A DNA stretch of 64,000 nucleotides. Source: Aureispira anguillae (GTDB lineage Bacteria > Bacteroidota > Bacteroidia > Chitinophagales > Saprospiraceae). Location of the stretch: contig NZ_AP026867.1 of NCBI RefSeq assembly GCF_026000115.1, positions 961,501 to 1,025,500 on the forward strand, in the 5' to 3' direction. The number at the start of each line of letters is the position of its first letter. The stretch's first letter is position 1. This document shows positions 25,062-35,577 of this stretch, piece after piece. The translations under genes and the position numbers were made by a program. Below the pieces are notes generated by a model. That model was not told where the DNA came from, made no database searches, and was given only the letters and a program-made list of their open reading frames with translations.

Positions 25062-26678
25062 ATGGAAGACATTTTTAGAGGAATATTGGGAATTACAGTA
25101 ATGATAGCTATGCTGTACTTATTTAGCTCCAATAGGAGAGCAATTGATTGGAAACTAGTAATAATCGCTCTAGGAATGCAAATCCTATTTGGTTTGGCGG
25201 TATTAAAAGTGGAGTTTGTTCGCAATATTTTTGATTGGATTGGTAGTGGATTTGTCAGTGTTCTGGAGTTTACAAAGCAAGGTTCTACCTTTGTTTTTGG
25301 AGGTCTAATGGACCCCTCGAATGTTGGTTTTATCTTTGCTTTTCAAATTTTACCAACCATTTTGTTTTTCTCTGCATTATCTTCTATTCTCTATTATCTT
25401 GGTATTTTGCAGCGAATCATTTATGCTTTGGCTTTTGTAATGACAAAAGTAATGCGTCTTTCTGGAGCAGAAAGCTTGGCAGCAGCAGCAAATGTGTTTA
25501 TTGGGCAAACAGAGGCACCCTTGATTGTCAAACCTTATTTGGACAAGATGACAAAGTCGGAATTACTTTGTCTGATGGTTGGAGGAATGGCTACAATTGC
25601 TGGTGGTGTCTTGGCGGCTTATATTGGTTTTTTGGGAGGAGATGACATCGCTTCCAAAGAAGAGTTTGCAAGGCATTTGTTAACCGCTTCTATTATGTCT
25701 GCACCTGCTGCTATTTTGGCGGCCAAAATTTTATATCCTGAAACAGAGGAGGTAGACACGAACTTAGAAATTCCTAAAGATAAGATTGGCAATAATTTAT
25801 TAGAAGCAATTTCTAATGGTACATCCGATGGCTTAAAATTGGCGGTTAATGTAGGAGCCATGTTAGTGGTATTTATTGCCTTGGTGGCTATGCTAAATGC
25901 AATCTGTTCTAGTACATTTGGAGACTGGATTGGTTGGTCTGTTCAAGATGGTTCTATGGCTTTGATGGGGGACACGTTCTTACCGAATCAGGATACATTG
26001 GTGCGAGCAATACAAGTTCCAATGCCAGCTTTGGAGGAGATGGTAAAAGTAGTGCAAGAGTCGGTTGTTGTGGGGACCAATGGGACAGATAGTATTGTAT
26101 TTAATATTGTAGAACAACCCATCAGCACGCCTCAATTTGACGTTGTTTATGATACCTTACTAAGAAGTGAAATGGACATTCGTTGGGCGGTTATTGGTCA
26201 AGAGGCAATAGCTGGAGCCAATGGGGTAGATAGTTTTGCTGCAGTAGACGGCTGGGTACTTTACGACCGTCAATCTAAGGCTCCTTTAGATACCTTGGCT
26301 TATGCCAGCAATGAAATGAATCGAATATCATTAAATATGCACGTCAATCAATTGACGACAGGGCGATTTCCTGCTTTTAATTTAGAATATGTACTTGGAG
26401 TAATTATGTCTCCCATTGCATGGATTTTGGGAACGCCATCAGATGATATTTTAATTATAGGACAGTTATTGGGTAAGAAGACCATTCTCAATGAGTTTGT
26501 TGCTTATGCAGATATTCCTGCGGTTAGTGATCATATTGCCCACAAATCAAAAATCATAGCAACTTATGCGCTCTGTGGTTTTGCCAATTTCGCTTCTATT
26601 GGAATCCAGTTAGGGGGAATTCTATTGCTCCTGAGCGTCGTACTACGTTGGCAGAATTTGGGGTTAAGGCTCTTATAG
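25062..26678 (+). CDS. nupC: NupC-type concentrative nucleoside transporter, frameshifted near C-terminus
   Basis: The frame gives 538 residues. N-terminal helices, then the CNT core: F-A-F-Q-I-L-P-T-I-L-F-F-S-A-L near 95-110, N-V-F-I-G-Q-T-E-A-P-L near 146-156, G-G-M-A-T-I-A-G-G near 175, L-G-V-I-M-S-P-I-A-W near 448, and C-G-F-A-N-F-A-S-I-G-I-Q near 504. It imports nucleosides with Na+ or H+. About 140 polar residues (roughly 295-435) are inserted between membrane segments, more than in the 400-residue classical NupC. After G-G-I (codon at 26619-26621) the frame turns into an unrelated Leu-rich tail. The expected A-P-E-R-R and last helix are in another frame (next entry). The product as read lacks its final membrane helix. 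Confidence 0.85.
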   Translation: MEDIFRGILGITVMIAMLYLFSSNRRAIDWKLVIIALGMQILFGLAVLKVEFVRNIFDWIGSGFVSVLEFTKQGSTFVFGGLMDPSNVGFIFAFQILPTILFFSALSSILYYLGILQRIIYALAFVMTKVMRLSGAESLAAAANVFIGQTEAPLIVKPYLDKMTKSELLCLMVGGMATIAGGVLAAYIGFLGGDDIASKEEFARHLLTASIMSAPAAILAAKILYPETEEVDTNLEIPKDKIGNNLLEAISNGTSDGLKLAVNVGAMLVVFIALVAMLNAICSSTFGDWIGWSVQDGSMALMGDTFLPNQDTLVRAIQVPMPALEEMVKVVQESVVVGTNGTDSIVFNIVEQPISTPQFDVVYDTLLRSEMDIRWAVIGQEAIAGANGVDSFAAVDGWVLYDRQSKAPLDTLAYASNEMNRISLNMHVNQLTTGRFPAFNLEYVLGVIMSPIAWILGTPSDDILIIGQLLGKKTILNEFVAYADIPAVSDHIAHKSKIIATYALCGFANFASIGIQLGGILLLLSVVLRWQNLGLRLL

Positions 26679-26731
26679 GTGGAACAATTGCTTGTTTCTT
26701 AACGGCAACAATTGCTGGTATGTTAGTTTAA
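26624..26731 (+). pseudogene. Displaced C-terminal end of nupC in a shifted frame
   Basis: Starting at 26624, a different frame reads I-A-P-E-R-R-T-T-L-A-E-F-G-V-K-A-L, then G-G-T-I-A-C-F-L-T-A-T-I-A-G-M-L-V, and stops at 26729-26731. This is the normal end of CNT transporters. Only two bases (CT, 26622-26623) separate the two in-frame parts. A loss of four bases (restoring the usual G-G-I-x-x-I-A-P spacing), or one base lost or miscalled in the G5 run at 26613-26617, would explain it. True mutation and assembly error cannot be told apart here. Confidence 0.85.
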
Positions 26732-26822
26732 GTATGGAATTTTTATGAACGTATAGCGCTGATTATTAATGCTGAAAAAAGGCACTTTTAAGGCGCTTTG
26801 CAAAAAATAGATCAACTATGAT

Positions 26823-26851
26823 TGAATTAATCATTGAATTCTATACCTTTG
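26823..26851 (+). promoter_or_regulatory. Putative promoter of fabD
   Basis: TTG at 26823-26825, an 18-bp spacer and TACCTTTG at 26844-26851, about 65 bp before the fabD ATG. The spacer is slightly short of the 19-21 bp norm. Confidence 0.5.
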
Positions 26852-26914
26852 CGCAGTTCAATTTTTATCAAAATAAGTTTGTCAAGAACTGATAATTTCT
26901 AAAAATTAAAAAGG

Positions 26915-27793
26915 ATGAAAGCGTTTTTGTTTCCTGGGCAAGGAGCTCAATTTGAAGGGATGGGAAAAGATCTATATGATGGTCATGCTGTTGCTCGTGA
27001 ATTGTTTGAGCAAGCTAATGAAATCTTAGGTTTTGATATTGCTAAGGTAATGTTTGAAGGGACGGCAGAGGAGCTGCGTCAAACCAAAATTACTCAACCT
27101 GCTATCTTTTTACATTCTGTAATTACCGCTAAGGTAAAAATGAGTGAAAATGAACAACCAACGGCTGTTGCAGGACATTCATTAGGTGAGTTTTCGGCAT
27201 TGGTAGCAAGTGGGGCACTAACGTTTGAAGATGCGTTACAACTAGTCTATAAACGTGCTATGGCGATGCAAAAATCTTGCGATGAAACAGAAGGGACCAT
27301 GGCTGCGATTATGACCCCAGATATGGAGTTGGTTGAGCAGGTTTGTGCTGCTGTTGATGCAGTTGTTGTTCCTGCCAATTATAATACACCAAGTCAATTG
27401 GTAATTTCGGGTTCTATAGCAGGAATCGAACAGGCTTCTAAAGCATTGGAAGAAAAAGGAGCAAGAGTAATTCCTTTGACAGTAGGAGGAGCTTTTCATT
27501 CTCCATTGATGGATTCTGCCAAACAAAGTTTGCAGGAAGCAATTGAAGCGACCACTTTTAATACGCCATTTTGCCCGATCTATCAAAATGTTACCGCAGC
27601 ACCTACGACAGATGTAGATGCCATTCGTACCAACTTAATCAATCAATTGACAGGTTCTGTTCGTTGGAGCCAAACCATCCAAAATATGATGGCGGATGGA
27701 ATGGAACATTTTGTAGAAGTAGGGGGGAAAGGACGCATTTTGTTGGGAATGGTTCGCAAAATCAATAGAAAAGCACAGATGGAAATGTTATAA
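26915..27793 (+). CDS. fabD: Malonyl-CoA:ACP transacylase FabD
   Basis: A 292-residue enzyme of standard length that loads malonyl from CoA onto acyl carrier protein for fatty acid synthesis. F-P-G-Q-G-A-Q at 5-11, the nucleophile elbow V-A-G-H-S-L-G-E with Ser89, the K-R-A-M-A-M-Q helix with the malonate-binding Arg near 112, and G-A-F-H-S-P-L-M near 190-197 carrying the catalytic His are all visible. It ends G-M-V-R-K-I-N. It is monocistronic, with a promoter upstream and a strong terminator downstream. No other fab genes are in the window. Confidence 0.95.
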   Translation: MKAFLFPGQGAQFEGMGKDLYDGHAVARELFEQANEILGFDIAKVMFEGTAEELRQTKITQPAIFLHSVITAKVKMSENEQPTAVAGHSLGEFSALVASGALTFEDALQLVYKRAMAMQKSCDETEGTMAAIMTPDMELVEQVCAAVDAVVVPANYNTPSQLVISGSIAGIEQASKALEEKGARVIPLTVGGAFHSPLMDSAKQSLQEAIEATTFNTPFCPIYQNVTAAPTTDVDAIRTNLINQLTGSVRWSQTIQNMMADGMEHFVEVGGKGRILLGMVRKINRKAQMEML

Positions 27794-27816
27794 CAACAAC
27801 AATTTCTTTGTTATAT

Positions 27817-27857
27817 AAAAATGAGTCGCCTCTTTTCAGAGACGACTCATTTTTTTA
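27817..27857. terminator. Bidirectional terminator
   Basis: ATGAGTCG (27821-27828) pairs with CGACTCAT (27843-27850), with extra pairing of CTC/GAG inside, an A-run on the left and T7 on the right. It lies between convergent fabD and the sulfatase gene. Confidence 0.88.
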
Positions 27858-27881
27858 ATAACTCGTACAATTACAGTATGC

Positions 27882-30473
27882 TTATTCTTTCATCATCATT
27901 CGTCTAGCTTCAGCTTTTCGATTAATAATAGGATTTCCTGGTACGATAACTTCTACATATTTGATTCTTCCTCCCTCAAATTTGCCTTTCTCTGCTAGGT
28001 TTGGATAATCTGTAGTGATTGGATCGGCACTATCATAGCCGACACAAAGCCCATCACCTGAAAGAGTAAATTTAGCGGGTTGAGTTTGGATTGATAATGT
28101 CTTAACAGGATTATCATTTATATAAAGGGTTAATTTCCCATAAGCTGTACCTCTAGTATCTGTTGAGTCGATGTCAAATTTTGCTTTGAAGACGAAATCT
28201 TGACCACTAGTGGTTGCATTTATTGGAGCTTCTAAGAGATATTGTTTGTCGCTAATTCCTAAGAAATTATACAAATATTTGATGGAATCATTTTTTATAT
28301 ATAAGGTATGACCTCCAAAACGAGAACCATGAGCAAATAAAACCCCTTGAGTTGTATCCGTTACATTTTGAACGGTAGCTTTGATGGTATAAGAACGTCC
28401 ACGAACATTTACTGCAACGCCTTCTGGTACGGCTGTCGTTTTAGGATAATAACGATACTTTTTGCGAGGACGTTCTGGGCTAGGACGTTCTACTAAGAAC
28501 ATATCTTCGGCCGCTCTATCGTCTAAAGGAAGTACATTATTGATCGCAGCTTGTTTGAACCACTCATCTTTTAAAGAATCTAATTTGGCTGGATATCTAG
28601 TGGCTAAATTATTCGACTCTGAGCGATCTTTATCAACATGATAGAGTTCCCATTCATCGATCTCAAAACCTATCGTGTCATTAGTCTTTCCACTAGTAGG
28701 AGCATGTAAGGCTACAGCCTTCCAGCCGTCTTTCCAAATACCTCTAGTTCCCAACATACAATAATATTGTACCTCTTTTTGGGTTGGTGTCATAGAATCA
28801 CAAGCTGATTCAAAGGTATAAAGCATAGAAACACCAGAGAGTGGTTTTTGTATTTCTCCATGGTACTTATGTGGCATTTTTATAAATCTACGTTTCTGAT
28901 CAGGATTTGTCATAGAAACACCTTTATTAATAGCATCAATTAAAGTAGGAACAATATCCACAGAATGGTGATATTGGTGACGAATTTCGCCCTGTACTCC
29001 TTGCTCTTTCATATATTTAGGCCAAGTAATAACAATAGGATCATTGGTTCCTCCTGCAAATTGAGAATAACGCTTAAACATTTTAAAAGGAGTAGAGAAT
29101 GCAGATGCCCACCCTGTTGGAAAATGACTGTAGGTTTCAGTAGAACCAAGGGTATCGATATACTTCATATTTTCATCAATATCATCTGGATAACCATTAA
29201 AGAATTTATTTTCATTAACAGAACCATCTGGTGTTCCTTCTCCTGAAGTACCATTATCGGCGGCATAAATAATAATGGTGTTTTCATATTGCCCCGATTC
29301 TTTTAGATAGTCAATAATTCTTCCAACTTGATAATCGGTATAGGTAGAAAAAGCAGCAAAGGTCTCTGCCATTCTGATAAAAAGAGCTTGCTCATCAGTA
29401 CTAAGGTCATCCCAAGGAATTCTAATAGAATCAGAAGGATTCGCTACGTCTTGATCTAAAAAATTACGATCAGTTAGTGCCGTATTCTCTGGCAAGATGC
29501 CCTTCTCTTCCATTCTATCAAGAATCTCTTTTCGATAAACATCATAACCTGCAATAAAGGTTTGCTCATCTTTATATTTTTGAATCATGCTATCTGGTGC
29601 ATGATGAGGAGCATGATTAGCGCCTGGGCAGAACCACATATACCAAGGTTTGCTAGGATTAGAAGCATTTTGGTTGCGCAACATTTTAAGCGCTTGATCT
29701 GCTAAGTCTTTTGACAAGTGATACCCTTCTTCGGGGCTATAAGGTGCTTCAATAAAATGATTGTCCTCTACCAAATCAGGATACCAGTTGTTGGTTTCAC
29801 CACCTAAGAATCCATAAAAACGATCAAAACCCATTTGACAAGGCCAAGAACCACGATAGCCACCTGGGGCAACATCTGTTTCTGGAACATTGTGATTTTT
29901 GCCAATCCAAAAAGTGCTATAGCCACTTTCTTGTAAGATGGTTGGGAAGGTTACACAGTTGTCAGGCAATCTACCATTAGAGCCAGGATAACCATCGGCA
30001 GTTTCTGTAATAGAAGCCATACCGTTTAGATGGTGATTGCGTCCTGTTAGAATGGTAGAACGAGTAGGAGAACACAAGGCTGTAGTGTGCCATTGAGTAT
30101 ACGTAAGCCCATGAGCAGCAAGGCTATCCATGGTAGGCATTTTTATACTTCCCCCATAAGGTGACCAAGCCCCTAAGCCCGTATCATCGTATAAAATGAA
30201 TAAGATATTGGGCGCTCCTTTGGGTGCTGTTTTTGGAGTAAATTGTCCCCAATCAGAATGGGAATTATGCACATTTATCTCAATTTCACCATTGGTTGTG
30301 TTACCATCATACCACTTTTTCATGCTTAATGGGACATTTTCATTGAATGAGTCAGGCAAGGAGTCTTTCTGTGAACCAGATGGGAGCGATCCACAACTTT
30401 GCAGTTTGAATAAAAGAAGTCCAATGCCTAAGCTATAAACAAGCCATTTAATTGGAGAGATAATTTTTCTCAT
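27882..30473 (-). CDS. Lipoprotein arylsulfatase (type I, formylglycine-dependent)
   Basis: 863 residues. Lipoprotein signal with L-Q-S-C (Cys27). The sulfatase fold begins N-I-L-F-I-L-Y-D-D-T-G (metal Asp96-Asp97). The activation motif C-S-P-T-R starts at Cys134, which must be converted to formylglycine, followed by S-T-I-L-T-G-R. Further metal and sulfate-site motifs are W-I-G-K-N-H-N, N-H-A-P-H-H and A-A-D-N-G-T-S-G-E-G. A C-terminal beta-rich extension from about 640 ends in a laminin/lectin-like segment. It hydrolyses sulfate esters, probably on sulfated polysaccharides at the cell envelope; the exact substrate is unknown. The FGE gene lies 48 bp upstream on the same strand, so the pair is one operon encoding enzyme and activator. 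Confidence 0.92.
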   Translation of the reverse strand: MRKIISPIKWLVYSLGIGLLLFKLQSCGSLPSGSQKDSLPDSFNENVPLSMKKWYDGNTTNGEIEINVHNSHSDWGQFTPKTAPKGAPNILFILYDDTGLGAWSPYGGSIKMPTMDSLAAHGLTYTQWHTTALCSPTRSTILTGRNHHLNGMASITETADGYPGSNGRLPDNCVTFPTILQESGYSTFWIGKNHNVPETDVAPGGYRGSWPCQMGFDRFYGFLGGETNNWYPDLVEDNHFIEAPYSPEEGYHLSKDLADQALKMLRNQNASNPSKPWYMWFCPGANHAPHHAPDSMIQKYKDEQTFIAGYDVYRKEILDRMEEKGILPENTALTDRNFLDQDVANPSDSIRIPWDDLSTDEQALFIRMAETFAAFSTYTDYQVGRIIDYLKESGQYENTIIIYAADNGTSGEGTPDGSVNENKFFNGYPDDIDENMKYIDTLGSTETYSHFPTGWASAFSTPFKMFKRYSQFAGGTNDPIVITWPKYMKEQGVQGEIRHQYHHSVDIVPTLIDAINKGVSMTNPDQKRRFIKMPHKYHGEIQKPLSGVSMLYTFESACDSMTPTQKEVQYYCMLGTRGIWKDGWKAVALHAPTSGKTNDTIGFEIDEWELYHVDKDRSESNNLATRYPAKLDSLKDEWFKQAAINNVLPLDDRAAEDMFLVERPSPERPRKKYRYYPKTTAVPEGVAVNVRGRSYTIKATVQNVTDTTQGVLFAHGSRFGGHTLYIKNDSIKYLYNFLGISDKQYLLEAPINATTSGQDFVFKAKFDIDSTDTRGTAYGKLTLYINDNPVKTLSIQTQPAKFTLSGDGLCVGYDSADPITTDYPNLAEKGKFEGGRIKYVEVIVPGNPIINRKAEARRMMMKE

Positions 30474-30521
30474 AACGTGATGATAATTTAATAGTTAATA
30501 ATTGTGTTTATACTTTTTGTC

Positions 30522-31550
30522 TTAGTTAATATCTTTTACACAGCGAAAACCTGCGTGATTGAGTCCTGTATCTGTACCTGAGCCCATTCTGCGAGCATTG
30601 CGATAACCAGAGCAATAACTATCGCTGCAAAGGAAGGAGCCGCCCCGCATGACTTTTTCTTTTAGTAAAGGCATGGCAGGATTATAGGCTGTAGTAGGGC
30701 CTGAAGTATTGGCTTTTTGAGCAGCTGCTTTTTGGTAATAAGCTACATCTAGCCAGTCTTCGCACCATTCCCATACATTCCCAGCCATATCATATAAGCC
30801 ATAGCCATTGGGCGCAAAGGATTTAACGGGGGCAGTGCTATAGAAACCATCCTTGAGTTGATTTTGATAAGGAAAAATCCCCTGCCAAAAATTAGCTTTG
30901 GGTGCTCCTTGGTTTACGGGATCATTTCCCCAAGGATAAATCGCATCTTTTTGACCACCTCTTGCAGCCCATTCCCATTCTGCTTCTGTGGCCAAACGCT
31001 TGCCTGCCCATTTGGCGTAAGCATTAGCATCTTCCCAAGCTACCTGTACAACAGGGTGATCCATTTTTTGCTCAATGTTACTATTGGGACCTTCTGGATG
31101 CCGCCAAGTAGCTCCGCTTGTCCATCGCCACCACAAAGAGGGATTGTTTAGGCGAACGGGGTGTTTGGTTGCTTGAAAGACCAATGCTCCTGGTAATAAG
31201 AGGCTATCGGGCGGTTTAGGGGTATTGGGAGGAAGTTCTTTTTTCATCTCTTCCCAATCAATAGGGCGCTCGGCAACAGTTATATATCCTGTAGCGTCAA
31301 CAAAAGCTGCAAATTGTGCATTGGTTACTTCATTGGCATCCATCCAAAAAGAGCGAATGCTGACATTATGCTTTGGAAATTCATTGGGATCAGCTTGGTC
31401 GTTATCACCTCCCATATGAAGTATTCCTTCAGGAATCAGTACCATCTTATTGTAGGATTCCAAGGTAGTATTTAGGTTTGTTTCAGTGCAACTACAGCAG
31501 ATTAGTAACAGGATGGAAATCGTGATTTTTGTAATTTTTTGGGCTTTCAT
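30522..31550 (-). CDS. Lipoprotein formylglycine-generating enzyme (SUMF1/FGE)
   Basis: 342 residues. Lipoprotein-type signal with several Cys around residues 18-21 (L-L-I-C-C-S-C). The FGE-sulfatase domain follows: I-P-E-G-I-L-H-M-G-G near 38, F-W-M-D-A-N-E-V-T-N-A-Q-F near 68, G-K-R-L-A-T-E-A-E-W-E-W-A-A-R-G-G near 185-201, Y-D-M-A-G-N-V-W-E-W-C-E-D-W near 250. Near the end is R-G-G-S-F-L-C-S-D-S-Y-C, whose Cys308 and Cys313 align with the copper-binding catalytic pair Cys336/Cys341 of human FGE. It is therefore probably a true oxygen-dependent FGE, not only a structural relative. It would act on the neighbouring sulfatase outside the cytoplasm. Confidence 0.88.
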   Translation of the reverse strand: MKAQKITKITISILLLICCSCTETNLNTTLESYNKMVLIPEGILHMGGDNDQADPNEFPKHNVSIRSFWMDANEVTNAQFAAFVDATGYITVAERPIDWEEMKKELPPNTPKPPDSLLLPGALVFQATKHPVRLNNPSLWWRWTSGATWRHPEGPNSNIEQKMDHPVVQVAWEDANAYAKWAGKRLATEAEWEWAARGGQKDAIYPWGNDPVNQGAPKANFWQGIFPYQNQLKDGFYSTAPVKSFAPNGYGLYDMAGNVWEWCEDWLDVAYYQKAAAQKANTSGPTTAYNPAMPLLKEKVMRGGSFLCSDSYCSGYRNARRMGSGTDTGLNHAGFRCVKDIN

Positions 31551-32160
31551 TTCAGAATTGCTGGATTAAAAATGCTATGAATGGTGTAAAATTTGAAGGT
31601 TTATGTCGTAAATCTAAAAGCTGTTTTTGGGCTACTTAATAGTTTTTATATGCAATGGATTTAATAAGTGTTTTATTTTGATGCAAATCAATACATATAT
31701 TAAAATAGTTGTTTTCATTGCTGATACCAATGTTTGACTCCTTGTTACATGGAGCCCTAAAAGGGGCTAAAACGGCTTTATTTGCATGTTTTTGTATAAA
31801 AAAGAAACTAAACAAAAGGCTAAAAAGTAATTATTGAACACTAGAGTAGGCAATAGGCGATTGCAGTTTCTTTGTCGTTGGATTAGAATTGTGGAGTATG
31901 AATAGAACTTAATGGAGGGATAAAATTGTTATAACATAAATTGAAAGCCTCAAGGACTAACTTAATGGTTGTTGATGAAGCTAAGAGATTAGCACAATTT
32001 TTGCTTTATTTTAGGATAGACCTTCCCCAACTTATTTTTTACGAAGTAACAATTTTATAGCGTAGCATAACTTGTATCACAGCATTGGATACTTATCTAT
32101 TGTATGAATCTTTTTACTTCCATAAAATAATAATTAGGACATATAAAATCATTTGACAGA
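31551..32160. other. Divergent intergenic region, nothing identified
   Basis: 610 bases between the FGE gene (leftward) and a FISUMP lipoprotein gene (rightward). It contains a small AGCCC/GGGCT hairpin near 31753-31768, otherwise A+T-rich sequence. I see no RNA gene or clear promoter match. Confidence 0.5.
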
Positions 32161-32790
32161 ATGAAAAGAAAACAAACAATAAGCGTGATCGTGATGATAC
32201 TTTTGGGAGGACTAATAGCATGTAAGCGTCCTGTTGAATTTGACCCAACAGATCTAGTTGATGATCGAGATGGGCAGCGTTATTCAACGGTGGTCTATAA
32301 AGATCAGAGATGGATGGCAGAAAATCTAAATTATAACCTTAACCACTCTAAATTCAATGCTGACAATCCAATTACAGAATATGGTAGACTATATACTTTT
32401 GAACAAGCCTCTATTGCCTGCCCTACAGGCTGGCACCTCCCGACAGAAAGCGAATGGAAAGAAATGGAGTATGGGATCGGGATGGGAGCAGGGGAGCTAA
32501 ATTCATTCGGATATAGAGGAGGGCTGTTAGGATCAGCCATGAAATCCCAAACGGGTTGGATCTTACAAAATGGAACCAATAGCCTAAAGTTTAATGCTTA
32601 TCCTGCTGGTATATACGATCCTATAAAAGGTACTTTTGAGAAATTAGGCAATCAAGCCTGTTTTTGGACAGCCAGTGATTCTTCTAGTTCTAGTGCTTGG
32701 TATCGAGGACTTACCAAGAGCTTTGATGGAATTTATAGAGATACAAAGCATAAGGGCGAGGGATTGTCTTGCCGTTGTATTGAAGATTGA
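32161..32790 (+). CDS. FISUMP-domain lipoprotein, paralog 1
   Basis: 209 residues. Lipoprotein signal with Cys21 (G-L-I-A-C-K). The rest is one Fibrobacter succinogenes major paralogous domain (TIGR02145): D-D-R-D-G-Q-R-Y-S-T-V, Q-R-W-M-A-E-N-L-N-Y, Y-G-R-L-Y-T-F-E-Q-A, C-P-T-G-W-H-L-P-T-E-S-E-W, F-N-A-Y-P-A-G, C-F-W-T-A-S and the ending S-C-R-C-I-E-D. The family occurs in large surface paralog sets with unknown function. The H-L-P-T-E-S-E-W and R-C-I pieces resemble the FGE/C-type-lectin-like fold of the neighbour at 30522-31550. A close paralog lies at 35578-36216, and thiC-thiS sits between them. Confidence 0.85.
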   Translation: MKRKQTISVIVMILLGGLIACKRPVEFDPTDLVDDRDGQRYSTVVYKDQRWMAENLNYNLNHSKFNADNPITEYGRLYTFEQASIACPTGWHLPTESEWKEMEYGIGMGAGELNSFGYRGGLLGSAMKSQTGWILQNGTNSLKFNAYPAGIYDPIKGTFEKLGNQACFWTASDSSSSSAWYRGLTKSFDGIYRDTKHKGEGLSCRCIED

Positions 32791-32822
32791 GAGTTGGAAA
32801 AAACGATTGTTTTTCCCAACTC
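32791..32822. terminator. Bidirectional terminator
   Basis: GAGTTGG-AAAAA (32791-32802) pairs with TTTTT-C-CCAACTC (32810-32822) with one bulged C. It separates the FISUMP gene from convergent thiC. Confidence 0.8.
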
Positions 32823-32845
32823 ATTACTTTTTATTCAAGGCAATT

Positions 32846-34726
<1,881 letters not shown>

Positions 34727-34751
34727 TTAGCCCCATGTTGGGATGTGAATT

Positions 34752-34967
34752 TTAGCCCCCTTGAGTAGCTGTTATAATGGTTACTTTGTCTTGATCCTTA
34801 AGATCTAAGTCTTGCCATTTGATTTTAGGAATTACACTGTTGTTAACTGCTATGGCAATACCTGTTTTTTCAGCTTTATTAATTTGCTGAAGCAAACCCA
34901 ATAGTGTTAATGGAGCAATGTATTGTTGCTCTTTTTGGTTGACCCAAATGTTTATGGTTGTTGGCAT
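34752..34967 (-). CDS. thiS: Sulfur carrier protein ThiS
   Basis: 71 residues from the ATG at 34967. The frame could also start four codons upstream at a TTG, but M-P-T-T-I-N-I-W-V-N-Q is the natural beta-grasp start. It ends in A-T-Q-G-G, and the C-terminal Gly-Gly is the adenylation and thiocarboxylation site. The carrier donates sulfur for the thiazole ring of thiamine. It is the first gene after the TPP riboswitch, with thiC next. The other thiazole genes (thiG, thiH, thiF) are not in the window. Confidence 0.93.
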   Translation of the reverse strand: MPTTINIWVNQKEQQYIAPLTLLGLLQQINKAEKTGIAIAVNNSVIPKIKWQDLDLKDQDKVTIITATQGG

Positions 34968-34979
34968 AAAAGAAAACAA

Positions 34980-35577
34980 TTAAATAGAATAACTTCAGAA
35001 TGAAAAGGAGATAGGAAAGACCAATGCAGGATTATGCTAATGATAAGTAGTGCAACTTTTCCCTACGACAGTACGAACTGTATCAGGTAATAAGGGTCTT
35101 TCTCAGTACCATAATGGGTACACCCCTAAAGTTTGAAGCAAAGTTAGTAAAAAAAACTATCTCTTCTATAACTTAGAAGGAAATGTATAGTTGAATAATA
35201 GAAATTAACTGCTAAGCCTTTTTTTGTAATTGAACAATGGTTTTTGTTTGGAATGAAGTCGATATAAAAACCTGATAAAAATGCAAAAATATGTTATGAG
35301 CTTTTTTTCTAATTTGATAAAAAAAATACAATTTAAAACTGTACAATATCATTTATATAGTTTGTGTAATTGGACAACCAATCCATAAAAATCTGATAAA
35401 TTTGAGTTTTTGTAATTGTAAAATTTACAACAAAAATTTATTTTAAAATTCAGTGAATTCTTAATAGAATGTGCTAAAAACGACACCTTTTTATCGTTGT
35501 TTCCTAAAAACTATACCCCCAATATTGGTAACAATGTAAAAGGAAGAGTGTTACTGAAAACTATTAAATAGACAGTT
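34980..35577. other. Divergent region between thiS and the second FISUMP gene
   Basis: Besides the TPP riboswitch (35050-35131), it contains three copies of TGTAATTG (35225-35232, 35365-35372, 35411-35418). It also has two related blocks, ATAAAAACCTGATAAA near 35260 and ATAAAAATCTGATAAA near 35386, all on the side of the rightward FISUMP gene. No coding frame is credible. Confidence 0.55.
35050..35131 (-). promoter_or_regulatory. TPP riboswitch (THI element)
   Basis: On the minus strand, in order: TTAGGGGTGT, CTGAGAAAGACCC, ACCTGAT, a short TACAGTTCGTACTG hairpin, and GTAGGGAAAAGT. These are the conserved thiamine-pyrophosphate aptamer segments (the family patterns GGGGTGC, CTGAGA, ACCTGATC, GTAGGGAA). 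The element ends about 80 nt ahead of the thiS ATG. A -7-like TAACTTTG (35139-35146, minus) lies directly upstream. Confidence 0.95.
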
